Shown here: positions 1-7,373 of the stretch, piece by piece
Numbering within the stretch: the first letter of the stretch is position 1
Layout: each line of letters starts with the position of its first letter
DNA from: CAYRDC01 sp964422925
GTDB lineage: Bacteria > Bacteroidota > Bacteroidia > Chitinophagales > S012-47
Length of the DNA stretch: 13,075 nt
Assembly (NCBI GenBank): GCA_964422925.1
Contig: CAYRDC010000041.1
Location: 1-13,075 of the forward strand
Reading direction: 5' to 3'
Position numbers and translations under genes: made by a program
The notes under the pieces: model-generated
Told to the model about the DNA's origin: nothing
The model's input: the letters and a program-made list of their open reading frames with translations, nothing else
The model's database searches: none

Positions 1-342
1 GGCAATTGTTCCAACGAAGAAATACAAACCACCAATGCCTGGGCGGCTGTTGGGGTTGGCGGCAAAAGCAATTGCACCGGTACCGGAATAAAGGATTACC
101 CAATAGCAGAAACACCTGTTCTTTATCCCAATCCTGCAACGGATGAAATATTGGTCACTTTTTCAAGTATAAAAAAGAGAAGCATGCAACTCTATGACAT
201 CACAGGTTCTTTGATTAAAGATTTTGGCATTAGCAACAGTGATAAAATAACAATTAATATTTCGAATTTGTCAAAAGGACTATATCTGTTGCAAATTATG
301 CAGTATAATCAGATTGTAACTCTAAAACTTGTAAAAGAATAA
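1..342 (+). CDS. Secreted protein, C-terminal part, with type IX secretion sorting domain (5' end outside window)
   Basis: The frame is open from base 1 to the stop at 340-342, giving 113 residues with no start inside that looks genuine, so this is the 3' end of a longer gene. The last 75 or so residues match the layout of the type A C-terminal sorting domain of type IX secretion substrates: a YPNPATDEI motif (about residues 42-50), an MQLYDITGSLIK strand, and a closing SKGLYLLQIMQ strand ending in LKLVKE. In known family members this domain directs export across the outer membrane and is removed or used for surface attachment. The preceding 40 residues contain three cysteines and are not recognisable. 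A barrel-type gene starts 4 bp after the stop, so the two are probably cotranscribed. The substrate or enzymatic role of the missing N-terminal part cannot be deduced. Confidence 0.85.
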   Translation, partial: GNCSNEEIQTTNAWAAVGVGGKSNCTGTGIKDYPIAETPVLYPNPATDEILVTFSSIKKRSMQLYDITGSLIKDFGISNSDKITINISNLSKGLYLLQIMQYNQIVTLKLVKE

Positions 343-346
343 TATA

Positions 347-1063
347 ATGAGAGCTATTATATTGACCTTTCTTACAACAGCAGTCACGCTAATTGGCGTG
401 AATTCTGATTTAGTCGCTCAAAAAGTAGCAATAAAAAATAAAAGGAATTCGGTAGAAATTTATTTTCCGGTGAAACATTTCTTTGATGGAACAGAAACTA
501 ACTGGTTGTTAATAAAACCTTATGAGGTCTTTAAAGTGGACAATCAAGGTCATGTCATTGGGATTGATAAGAAATTTGGTCTGCCATTTACATTTGGTTT
601 GCAATATAACAGGTCGTTACTCAATAGCGATATCATACGTTTCTCAATAGCCGAGTACTATATGGATTATGGGGACATCCATAGAGATAAAAAACCTGGC
701 GAAGTTATTACACGGGCTTATGGCTTATTTTCTGTAGGCTATTTATATCAAATATTGAGAAATAACCATACCAGCCTGCAAGCCAATGCAGAATTGAATT
801 ACAGGTATGGTTATGAAATGATTCACATATATTACCCAAATTGGTTTGAAGCACGATGGGAAGTTTTAGACTTGAGCGACATAGGTCTATCCGCAGGTTT
901 TCGGGTTGAGCAGTCACTTCCCTATAATTTTCTAATATCAGGTGAAGCAAAATACACCCGCTTTGTTTATCGTGCCTCAAAAGGTATAGATTTCTTTGGT
1001 CAGCATAAAGATACTACACCAAACACGCTAACAATAAAATTTGGCATTGGTTACCGGTTTTAA
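347..1063 (+). CDS. Small outer-membrane beta-barrel protein, function unknown
   Basis: A 238-residue protein with an N-terminal signal peptide (hydrophobic stretch at about residues 4-24, likely cleavage near VAQ/K at 23-25). The rest alternates short amphipathic strands with turns (for example FTFGLQYN, FSVGYLYQIL, LQANAELNYRYGYE, IGLSAGFRVEQ). It finishes with TIKFGIGYRF, an aromatic C-terminal strand typical of outer-membrane barrels that are inserted by the Bam machinery. The start at 347 lies only 4 bp after the preceding sorting-domain gene, suggesting one transcript. It is shorter than the PorP/SprF proteins often found beside type IX substrates, and I do not see their signature. The family is not recognised; the barrel assignment rests on strand pattern and C-terminus only. 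Confidence 0.75.
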   Translation: MRAIILTFLTTAVTLIGVNSDLVAQKVAIKNKRNSVEIYFPVKHFFDGTETNWLLIKPYEVFKVDNQGHVIGIDKKFGLPFTFGLQYNRSLLNSDIIRFSIAEYYMDYGDIHRDKKPGEVITRAYGLFSVGYLYQILRNNHTSLQANAELNYRYGYEMIHIYYPNWFEARWEVLDLSDIGLSAGFRVEQSLPYNFLISGEAKYTRFVYRASKGIDFFGQHKDTTPNTLTIKFGIGYRF

Positions 1064-1572
1064 CTATATCTGATAATATAAAACCATTGAACGAGGGTTA
1101 ACATAATATTTCAAGTATCGCATCCTACTGTTTTTATATTTGCGCAGCGCAACCTATATTCCCTGACTGCAGATTGCATGCGCCTTCTGCCAAATGATTA
1201 AACGCCTAAAAGGTAACAACAGGACACTTAAATATGGCTTCCCGCTTATAAAGCAGCCGGGTTAACCCGGTTGCAGAATGCAAGCCTTAACCGACTGCCC
1301 CCGATGCCGGAGGCATCGCACATTGATAGCCAGTAATTCAACAACAAATCCGCGACCCCGAGGGGGTCGAACAGGCATTGCCCGCAAGGTTACCGGACAT
1401 ACACAGGAGACGGCACGGTATCAGGCATTCCTCCTCCAGGCATGGCCCGCTCCCAAAGGCTAAAAGCTACCAGCCAATCGCCCATTGCCCAAAAAATTAT
1501 ATAGCCTGCCATGCGTTAGTGTATAAAGACTCCGGGGCGGGCGGGGGCCTGCCCGTATTTTTAACCCGGCCC
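1064..1572. other. Non-coding interval between barrel gene and glucosaminidase
   Basis: About 510 bp without a credible gene. Short open frames here (1278-1463 and the 5' extension of the next gene from 1378) have no signal peptide, no plausible start context and a composition shaped by the hairpins. A TAnnTTTG match (TATATTTG) lies at 1135-1142. It is a possible Bacteroidota promoter -7 element, but no convincing -33 partner is seen and it is 430 bp from the next gene. The hairpin cluster at 1253-1369 is listed separately. Confidence 0.5.
1253..1369. repeat. Cluster of short hairpins, REP-like
   Basis: Four inverted repeats lie within 117 bp. At 1253-1274 there is a 22-nt near-perfect palindrome centred on CCGGGTTAACCCGG. 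At 1271-1283 is TTGCA-gaa-TGCAA. At 1302-1318 is CGATGCC-gga-GGCATCG. At 1353-1369 is CGACCCC-gag-GGGGTCG. The last two form a matched pair: both have 7-bp stems, 3-nt purine loops and a leading CGA, and they are 34 bp apart. This resembles the paired-hairpin REP/REPIN elements that are dispersed by REP-associated tyrosine transposases. That they are such elements is inference, because only one pair lies in the window. Confidence 0.55.
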
Positions 1573-2901
1573 ATGCGAAACAAATATTTTTTTATCCCCG
1601 TCATGCTTACTGCCCTTGCCCTGTGCCCGCAACCGCTGCAGGCCCAGCGCATGAGCACCGAAGAGTATATCGACACCTACAAGGAAATGGCCGTCATTGA
1701 AATGATCCGCAGCGGCATACCGGCCAGCATCACCCTGGCCCAGGGCATCCTGGAATCCGGCTCGGGCAACAGCCGCCTGGCCCGCGAAGCCAACAACCAC
1801 TTCGGCATCAAATGCCACAAGGAATGGACCGGCCCCTCCATCCGCCTCGATGACGATGCGCCCAACGAATGTTTCCGCAAGTATGAAAGCCCGGAAATGT
1901 CGTTCCGCGACCATACCGATTTCCTCAGAACCCGCGAGCGCTATGCCTTCCTGTTCGAGCTTGACCCCACCGACTACAAGGCATGGGCCAGGGGGCTGAA
2001 AAAGGCCGGCTACGCCACCAACCCGAAATATGCCGACATCCTGATTGACCTCATCGAACGCTACGAGCTGTACCGCTACGACTACGGCCTCTCCGGTGGC
2101 AACATCCTGGTGGAAAACGACAGCACGGTGCTCAACGGGCTCACCCACCATATTTTCGAGGTGAACCGCATCAAAACCGTTTACCTGCTGCCGGGCGAGA
2201 ACCTGGAGCGCATCGGCCGCCTGTTTGACATCCGGCTCAAACGGCTGAAGAAATACAACGACATCACGGACGGCACCCCGCTGTACACGGGCATGCACGT
2301 TTTCCTGCAGCCGAAAAGGCGCAGGGGGCCGGTGAAGACCCACCGCGTGCTGCCGGGTGAAACCATGTACCAGATCAGCCAGGAATACGGCATCCGGCTG
2401 AAATTCCTGTACAGGCGCAACCACATGGAACCGGGCACGGAACCGGCTGCCGGAGAAGTGCTTTACCTGCGCGGGTCCAACCCGCGGGAAGTGCGCCTGC
2501 GCCCCCCGGGCACCGCCCCGAAGCTGCCCGCCCCTCCCGAAGCAGCGGATACGCTTCCCGCACCGGAAAACAGCGCCCCGGACACCGCGGCCGGACAGCC
2601 CCTCCCCACGCCCGACAGCGCAGCCCCCGTGGTGGATTCGGCCATGATTTTCTTGCCGCGCGACACGGTTCCGGACAAGGCCGCGCAACCGCAAATGGAA
2701 TTAATGCAGGACCCGGTTGCCAGCGGCAGCCTGCACCCGGACGCAGTGAAATACGTCTATTACACCGTCCGCCCCAAAGACACCCTCTACGGCATTTCCC
2801 GGCAGTTCCGGACCACGGTAAAGCAGCTCAAAGAATGGAACCACCTCGAATCCGACCACATCGAAATCGGACAGCAGCTTATCGTTGGTATCGACAATTA
2901 A
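1573..2901 (+). CDS. Secreted glucosaminidase (GH73-type) with three LysM domains
   Basis: A 442-residue peptidoglycan hydrolase. I chose the ATG at 1573 because it begins a clear signal peptide (residues 1-24, ending LQAQ); the open frame continues upstream but without protein-like sequence. Residues about 28-170 form a glucosaminidase domain of the FlgJ/AcmA type: ITLAQGILESGSGNS places the likely catalytic glutamate at E61, followed by NNHFGIKC (75-81), YATNPKYA (147-154) and a tyrosine-rich end. Three LysM modules follow (about 201-247, 256-300 and 394-438), with a proline/alanine-rich linker at about 303-390 before the last. Such enzymes cleave the glycan strand next to N-acetylglucosamine, with LysM holding the enzyme on peptidoglycan, probably in the periplasm. 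The gene ends 21 bp before hpt. A role in cell separation or wall turnover is inferred from the family. Confidence 0.93.
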   Translation: MRNKYFFIPVMLTALALCPQPLQAQRMSTEEYIDTYKEMAVIEMIRSGIPASITLAQGILESGSGNSRLAREANNHFGIKCHKEWTGPSIRLDDDAPNECFRKYESPEMSFRDHTDFLRTRERYAFLFELDPTDYKAWARGLKKAGYATNPKYADILIDLIERYELYRYDYGLSGGNILVENDSTVLNGLTHHIFEVNRIKTVYLLPGENLERIGRLFDIRLKRLKKYNDITDGTPLYTGMHVFLQPKRRRGPVKTHRVLPGETMYQISQEYGIRLKFLYRRNHMEPGTEPAAGEVLYLRGSNPREVRLRPPGTAPKLPAPPEAADTLPAPENSAPDTAAGQPLPTPDSAAPVVDSAMIFLPRDTVPDKAAQPQMELMQDPVASGSLHPDAVKYVYYTVRPKDTLYGISRQFRTTVKQLKEWNHLESDHIEIGQQLIVGIDN

Positions 2902-2913
2902 TCAGTACTTTTG
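2884..2913 (+). promoter_or_regulatory. Candidate Bacteroidota promoter of hpt
   Basis: TACTTTTG at 2906-2913 matches the Bacteroidota -7 consensus TAnnTTTG exactly. A GTTG at 2884-2887 sits 18 bp upstream, in the place of the -33 TTTG element. The hpt ATG at 2923 follows 9 bp after the -7 box, so transcripts would be almost leaderless. The box overlaps the end of the preceding gene. Consensus match and position only; no start site is known. Confidence 0.45.
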
Positions 2914-2922
2914 CTGCTCATT

Positions 2923-3462
2923 ATGGACAAGGTAATTCAAATCGGTAACAAGCGTTTCCGGCTTTTCATAGACGAAAAAACCATCCTGGAGAAGGTACAG
3001 GCCCTGGCTGCCCGGCTCAACGAGGATTACCGCGGCAAGAAACCCCTTTTCCTGTCCATCCTCAACGGGTCTTTCATGTTCGCGGCCGACCTGTTCAAGC
3101 ACCTGACCATCGAGTGTTCCATTTCCTTTGTGAAGCTGGCTTCCTACCGGGGCACGCGTTCCACGGGGCAGGTGCTGACCCTCCTGGGCCTGGACGAAAC
3201 CATCACCGGCCGCCACGTGGTCATCCTGGAAGACATTGTGGACACGGGCGCCACCCTGGCCGAGCTGCTGCCCTCGCTGCACGAACAGCATCCCCGCTCG
3301 CTGAAGGTGGCCACCTTCCTGCTGAAGCCCAATGCCCTGAAACACCGGCTCGATATCGAATACACGGGCATGGAAATCCCGAACGAGTTTATCGTGGGCT
3401 ACGGGCTCGATTATGACGGGCTGGGCCGCAACCTGCGGGCCATTTACCAGATTGTGGAATAA
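2923..3462 (+). CDS. hpt: Hypoxanthine phosphoribosyltransferase
   Basis: A 179-residue purine salvage enzyme that transfers the ribose-5-phosphate of PRPP to hypoxanthine (and usually guanine) to give IMP or GMP in the cytoplasm. The PRPP-binding signature VVILEDIVDTGATL lies at residues 99-112, with the acidic pair E103-D104. The early loop SILNGSFMFAADL (45-57), the flexible SYRG loop (74-77) and the purine-binding end FIVGYGLDYDG (156-166) are all present, and the length is normal for bacterial Hpt. The ATG at 2923 is preferred over the upstream TTG at 2911: it starts the conserved N-terminus and sits just after a good promoter box. hpt followed by adk and obgE is a common Bacteroidota order. 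After the stop, a small hairpin ATGAT-gaaa-ATCAT (3476-3489) is visible but lacks a T-run. Confidence 0.95.
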   Translation: MDKVIQIGNKRFRLFIDEKTILEKVQALAARLNEDYRGKKPLFLSILNGSFMFAADLFKHLTIECSISFVKLASYRGTRSTGQVLTLLGLDETITGRHVVILEDIVDTGATLAELLPSLHEQHPRSLKVATFLLKPNALKHRLDIEYTGMEIPNEFIVGYGLDYDGLGRNLRAIYQIVE

Positions 3463-3539
3463 ATTACCGTCCGGTATGATGAAAATCATCTGTAAAACCG
3501 CGGGGGAAATTTTACTTTACCGCTCACAAATCCAGAACC

Positions 3540-4115
3540 ATGCGTAACCTGATACTATTCGGCCCTCCGGGCAGCGGCAAGGGCACCCAGGCTGCCAGGC
3601 TGGTGGAGAAATACGGCCTGGTGCACATTTCAACGGGCGACATCCTGCGGGCGGAGCTGAAAAACGGCACCCCCCTGGGCAAGGAAGCTGAAAAATATAT
3701 GTCCAAAGGGCTGCTGGTGCCCGATGAAGTGGTGATCAACATGCTCGGCAAGCACATGGATGAAGCCATGCAATCGGAAATACCGGGTTTCATCTTTGAC
3801 GGATTTCCCCGCACCGTAGCCCAGGCCGAAGCGCTCGACCGGCTGCTTACCGGCCGCGGCCTGAGCATCGACAGGGTGCTGAGCCTGGAAGTCAGCGAAG
3901 AGGAACTGACCCGCAGAATCCTGAACCGGGGCAAAACCAGCGGCCGGGCCGATGACACCAATATCGAAATCATCCGCAAGCGGGTGCAGGAATACCGCCA
4001 GAAGACCGAACCCGTGGCCGGGTTTTACGAAAAACAAGGCAAGCTGCAGCGCATTCCGGGCGAAGGCAGCATAGAGCAGATTTTTGAGGACCTTTGCAGG
4101 GCCATCGAAGCCTGA
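3540..4115 (+). CDS. adk: Adenylate kinase
   Basis: A 191-residue enzyme that interconverts ATP + AMP and 2 ADP in the cytoplasm. The P-loop GPPGSGKGT is at residues 8-16, the AMP-binding STGD at 31-34 and the DGFPRT signature at 87-92. The lid region at about 126-140 is short (RGKTSGRADDT), so this is the compact form without the zinc-binding insert. GRADD at 135-139 supplies the conserved arginine and aspartates. The C-terminus is intact. The 77-bp gap after hpt contains TACTTTAC (3513-3520), a weak relative of the TAnnTTTG box. The gene is probably expressed with hpt and obgE, or from its own weak promoter. Identification is secure. Confidence 0.97.
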   Translation: MRNLILFGPPGSGKGTQAARLVEKYGLVHISTGDILRAELKNGTPLGKEAEKYMSKGLLVPDEVVINMLGKHMDEAMQSEIPGFIFDGFPRTVAQAEALDRLLTGRGLSIDRVLSLEVSEEELTRRILNRGKTSGRADDTNIEIIRKRVQEYRQKTEPVAGFYEKQGKLQRIPGEGSIEQIFEDLCRAIEA

Positions 4116-4167
4116 CCCGGTTCCGGTTTCCGGGCAGTCCGACCGCACTTTTTTAAATTCCATCCCG

Positions 4168-5163
4168 ATGGAAGGGGGCAATTTTATTGATTATGTGAAG
4201 ATTTGCTGCCGCTCGGGCAAGGGCGGGGCCGGTGCCGTGCACTTCCGGAGGGAGAAATTTGTGCCCAAGGGCGGGCCCGATGGCGGGGATGGCGGACGGG
4301 GAGGCCACATCATCCTGCGCGGCAACGCCCAGCTGTGGACCCTGCTGCCCCTGAAATACCGGAAACACGTCATTGCCGGCAACGGGAAACCCGGTGGCGG
4401 CTCACAGAAAACAGGCGCCAACGGGGAAGACGTGGTGCTCGAAGTGCCCCTGGGCACTGTGGCCCGGCATGCCGAAACCGGGGAAAAGCTGCTGGAAATC
4501 ACCGAAGACGGGCAGGAAGCCATCCTGCTGCCGGGCGGCATGGGCGGCAAGGGAAACGCCTGGTTCAAAAGCGCCACGCGCCAGACACCCCGCTACGCCC
4601 AGCCCGGGGAACCCGGCCGCGAGGAATGGATTATCCTGGAACTGAAACTCCTGGCAGACGTTGGGCTGGTGGGTTTTCCCAATGCCGGCAAATCCACCCT
4701 GCTGGCCTCGCTTAGCGCGGCCAAACCCAAAATAGCCGATTATCCCTTCACCACCCTCACCCCCAACCTCGGCATTGTGGCCTACCGCGACCACCGCTCT
4801 TTTGTTATGGCCGATATTCCCGGCATCATCGAAGGCGCGCACCGGGGCAGGGGGCTGGGCCACCGCTTCCTGCGCCACATTGAGCGCAATGCCGTGCTGC
4901 TGTTCATGGTGCCGGCTGACGCGGATAACATCCACGCCCAGTACCTGACACTGGTGAGCGAACTCGAAAAATACAACCCGGAACTGCTGGCCAAACCCCG
5001 CCTGCTGGCCGTATCGAAATGCGACCTGGCCGATGAGGAGCTCCGCCAGCTCATGGCCCGGGAAACCCCGGATGATATCCCCTACCTGTTCATCTCCGCG
5101 GTGACGGGCGAAGGCCTCGACACCCTGAAAGACACCCTCTGGAAAATGCTGCAAACCGGATGA
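4168..5163 (+). CDS. obgE: GTPase ObgE (ribosome assembly / stress control)
   Basis: A 331-residue Obg-family GTPase. The ATG at 4168 begins MEGGNFIDYVK, the expected Bacteroidota Obg N-terminus; the open frame upstream (from 4084) only overlaps the end of adk. Residues 1-160 form the glycine-rich Obg fold (FRREKFVPKGGPDGGDGG at 26-43, LPGGMGGKGN at 121-130). The G domain follows: P-loop GFPNAGKST 169-177, switch I YPFTTLTPN 192-200, DIPG 216-219, SKCD 283-286 in the NKxD position, and ISAVTG 309-314. There is no C-terminal OCT extension, as in many Bacteroidota. Obg proteins bind the large ribosomal subunit during maturation and respond to guanine nucleotide levels. The last 19 codons and the following DNA occur again at 9961. 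Confidence 0.96.
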   Translation: MEGGNFIDYVKICCRSGKGGAGAVHFRREKFVPKGGPDGGDGGRGGHIILRGNAQLWTLLPLKYRKHVIAGNGKPGGGSQKTGANGEDVVLEVPLGTVARHAETGEKLLEITEDGQEAILLPGGMGGKGNAWFKSATRQTPRYAQPGEPGREEWIILELKLLADVGLVGFPNAGKSTLLASLSAAKPKIADYPFTTLTPNLGIVAYRDHRSFVMADIPGIIEGAHRGRGLGHRFLRHIERNAVLLFMVPADADNIHAQYLTLVSELEKYNPELLAKPRLLAVSKCDLADEELRQLMARETPDDIPYLFISAVTGEGLDTLKDTLWKMLQTG

Positions 5164-5505
5164 AAAGCCCGGGCAAAGCCATTAGTCCGTAAGCTCTGGC
5201 ATGTTCGGTAATGAAATAATCCCTGCATCGCACTTTATTTTCCTATAATTAATACTCCTGTCACAAACAAGTTGCATTCCGCCTATATTATCCATTGCGT
5301 TTTTCAGTCACTTTTAACCGGATTTAACACAAGAAATATTTCCGCAACCAACAGATTAGCCCCCCCTATATATCAATAATGTTATAAACTATATAATTTG
5401 AATAGTCACAAAGCATAGATATGTGTTAACAATGAAATGATAAATTTTTTCAAAACTTACAAGGTAAACCACGGAGATTCCCGAAAATCCGGAAGAGAGT
5501 AGGGG
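5107..5505 (+). repeat. Large direct repeat, copy A (obgE 3' end, spacer and leader)
   Basis: From inside the obgE 3' end through the following 250 bp, the sequence matches 9961-10363 at roughly 85-88% by eye. Runs of identity include AATTAATACTCCTG, AAGTTGCATTCCGCC and CCGGATTTAACACAAGAAAT. From about 5295 onward it also matches copy C at 11846. The stretch contains a perfect palindrome GAAATATTTC at 5333-5342 (also in copy B, broken in copy C), then a conserved CCGCAACCAACAGATTA and a run of seven C (5360-5366). The similarity drops in the middle of the leader (about 5385-5455) and returns to near identity at 5463. This is the entire 361-bp gap between obgE and the first lipoprotein gene; I see no gene in it. 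Confidence 0.85.
5363..5505 (+). promoter_or_regulatory. Conserved 5' leader element, copy A (143 nt)
   Basis: A block bounded by CCCCTA (5363-5368) and its reverse complement TAGGGG (5500-5505), ending 19 nt before the lipoprotein ATG at 5525. The last 40 nt (a CCACGGAGATTCCCG core, then AATCCGGAAGAGAGTAGGGG) are nearly identical in all three copies. They can fold as CGGA-ga-TT-CCCG-AA-aa-TCCG. The interior differs most in this copy, which is also 1 nt shorter than the others. A small stem at 5455-5465 (ACTT-aca-AGGT) replaces the ACTC/GAGT stem of copy B. It is probably a structured 5' UTR or regulatory leader; the mechanism is unknown. Confidence 0.6.
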
Positions 5506-5524
5506 TAAATGAAAAAGAATAATC

Positions 5525-6682
5525 ATGAAAAACATACTTACCTTAATAACGTTAGTACTTGGAATTACTACTTTTTTTTCCTGCAATAAAACTGATAATT
5601 TAATTGATGATATAGTAAATGATTCTACCAATAGCAAGACATTAACTGTTGGAGATTTCTTGGATAATTCAAGCGATACGCTGGACCAACGAGTGAATTA
5701 TTGCTTATATGATATAGCGTTAGCATTAAGAGAAGATTTATTAAATAATACCATATTAGTTGATTTGATTAATGTGGCTGACAGTAATAATGGAGAAGTG
5801 AATTTGTATGATTTCTTCAACGATCATACAGCTTTAAAAGATAGTTTTAAATATCGCCTGGCCCAAATTACAGGCAATGACCCTGAAACCTTTAATTATG
5901 AAGATTACATTCGAGTCCATTTAACCTATGATACAGTTTATCAGCCCTATATTACTATTGTAAATATGGACACGCTTAACCAAAATCTTACACCATACAT
6001 ATGTGTAGGTGCTCAAATAAATGAAGACAATTGGCCCGGATATGAAGACAATATTCTTAAAATGACAAAAGTGGGAGGGGAATGGAGCATTAGTGCAATT
6101 GGTGAAACAGAAGCCACTACTTCATCACATCCGGTCTTAGTAATAAACAATGGATTATCAGAATCGGGGGTTGATTTAGATAAAATTGCGGTTGATGTCA
6201 GCAATAAAACAAATTCAACTGCCAGATACTACCAAGATGAAATTCAATTAAATTTTGCTTACGAAAAAAGTGGTAAAATTGATTATAGAATTTACACAGC
6301 CTATTATTTTCATGGTTATACATATGAGCTAAGGGCTCTATTTAGTAAAAAGAAAATTAATAGGTGTGATATCGGCAAGAAAATAGTACTGTCGTTTGAA
6401 GTTACTCCATTTTCTGACGCAATGAAAATCAACAATTGCAATACAACGCTAATAAATATTGAATATGATTGGTATGCGAGTAAAAAATTGGTCGGTAAAA
6501 TTTGTCATCCTATTGGCGGGACCCAACAATTTAAATCATCCATTAAATATAAAAAAGAATGGTATCATTTTAAACCCACCAATATTGGTTTTGACTTTCC
6601 ACAGCATTTACCGCAGAATGGTTCACAATATGTTCAAAGCAATCAAAAGGGGTATATTAAATTGTCAAGAATAGATAATTAA
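5525..6682 (+). CDS. Surface or periplasmic lipoprotein, 385 aa, module 1
   Basis: The N-terminus MKNILTLITLVLG followed by FFSC (lipobox, acylated Cys at residue 20) marks a lipoprotein. The mature protein is acidic at its start (NKTDNLIDDIVND). The segment at about residues 123-200 (DYIRVHLTYDTVY, then WPGYEDNILKM, GGEWSISAIGE and HPVLVINNG) recalls a pattern seen in other Bacteroidota lipoproteins, where an isopeptide-like strand run ends with a P-V-valine-isoleucine-N segment. I cannot name the family. The C-terminal 120 residues are basic, strand-rich and contain two to three cysteines. The ATG lies 19 nt after leader copy A, and the stop at 6680-6682 is 2 bp before the next ATG, which implies translational coupling. 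AT-rich codon use sets it apart from obgE upstream. Function unknown. Confidence 0.8.
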   Translation: MKNILTLITLVLGITTFFSCNKTDNLIDDIVNDSTNSKTLTVGDFLDNSSDTLDQRVNYCLYDIALALREDLLNNTILVDLINVADSNNGEVNLYDFFNDHTALKDSFKYRLAQITGNDPETFNYEDYIRVHLTYDTVYQPYITIVNMDTLNQNLTPYICVGAQINEDNWPGYEDNILKMTKVGGEWSISAIGETEATTSSHPVLVINNGLSESGVDLDKIAVDVSNKTNSTARYYQDEIQLNFAYEKSGKIDYRIYTAYYFHGYTYELRALFSKKKINRCDIGKKIVLSFEVTPFSDAMKINNCNTTLINIEYDWYASKKLVGKICHPIGGTQQFKSSIKYKKEWYHFKPTNIGFDFPQHLPQNGSQYVQSNQKGYIKLSRIDN

Positions 6683-6684
6683 TC

Positions 6685-7320
6685 ATGTTTAGAGCTTTTT
6701 CGAGTCTTACTATCCTTATTATTTTCTGTATAATAAGAGCTTATCCTCAGCAAAAAGGAATTGTATTTTCCTTGGTTCATAATGGTGTAGGAAACAATAT
6801 CAGCCTGGATTATCAATATAACAAAAGCAGAACCAGCCTTTTTCTTGGTTTCAAGTATCATATAAACAAACCTCCCGTTGACAACGGCTTAATGCTGGGG
6901 GATGCCCGGGCATTTAACCTGTTAGGACATTTTGGAGTTAATTTTGGCCTTTCCTATAAAATTTGGGATGTAAACGACAAGATTCAATTAAATACTTTCT
7001 ACCACAGCCAGTATTCATATTTGGGACTCGATAATATGGGTTATGTTCCATTGGGCTCATTTTATGACACCCTGTCAAATAATTATGTAGATATATATTC
7101 ACGCTTGCATGATTTGGTGCGCCCAGGTTTAATCATTGAACAAAATATTGGGCTTGAGGTAAAAATAACATTAACTGAAAAAATTAAATTATCGGAATGG
7201 ATAGGTTCAGGCATTATGATATATTTTAACGAGGATGAGGTAAATCTTAATCATCCTGGAGCTCCGAATTGGGAATTTATTGTTCCATTATTCAGAATAG
7301 GGATTGAGTATGTTTTATAA
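6685..7320 (+). CDS. Small outer-membrane barrel protein, first of a tandem pair
   Basis: A 211-residue protein with a signal peptide (hydrophobic residues about 5-18, cleavage near AYPQ/Q). Strand-type segments follow: GIVFSLVHNGVGNNISLDYQYN, TSLFLGFKYHIN, FGVNFGLSYKIWD, LIIEQNIGLEVKITL and WIGSGIMIYFN. It closes with LFRIGIEYVL, as outer-membrane barrels do. It is clearly paralogous to the next gene: the motifs VHNGxGNN, GxKYHxN, RAxN, QHFG/GHFG, LIIEQNxGxxxKxxxTxxIKxxExIGSGxMxYFN and the EFIVPxFxIGxEY tail line up over the whole length. The start at 6685 is 2 bp from the lipoprotein stop, so lipoprotein and barrel are coexpressed and may interact at the outer membrane. Family not recognised. 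Confidence 0.78.
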   Translation: MFRAFSSLTILIIFCIIRAYPQQKGIVFSLVHNGVGNNISLDYQYNKSRTSLFLGFKYHINKPPVDNGLMLGDARAFNLLGHFGVNFGLSYKIWDVNDKIQLNTFYHSQYSYLGLDNMGYVPLGSFYDTLSNNYVDIYSRLHDLVRPGLIIEQNIGLEVKITLTEKIKLSEWIGSGIMIYFNEDEVNLNHPGAPNWEFIVPLFRIGIEYVL

Positions 7321-7373
7321 AATCCTCTGGATTAGACTTTGCAAGACACACAACAGGAAAAAACAATCAGGCA

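Noticed and set aside
1378..1572. N-terminal extension of the glucosaminidase frame from 1378
   Set aside because: The extension has no protein-like pattern, runs through the hairpin region, and would bury the signal peptide that begins at 1573.
1561..2694. Long minus-strand open frame opposite the glucosaminidase gene
   Set aside because: It is the antisense of a well-supported GC-rich gene; the translation has no domain and is explained by GC-rich codon use on the other strand.
3476..3489. ATGAT-gaaa-ATCAT hairpin after hpt as a terminator
   Set aside because: The stem is short and AT-rich with no T-run, and adk follows closely on the same strand.
4402..5154. 250-codon minus-strand open frame opposite obgE
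   Set aside because: Antisense shadow of obgE, whose G motifs are complete; no independent evidence for coding.
5363..5505. Leader as a MITE with CCCCTA/TAGGGG terminal inverted repeats
   Set aside because: Sequence upstream of the left repeat is also homologous among copies and no target-site duplication is visible, so the block was not inserted alone.
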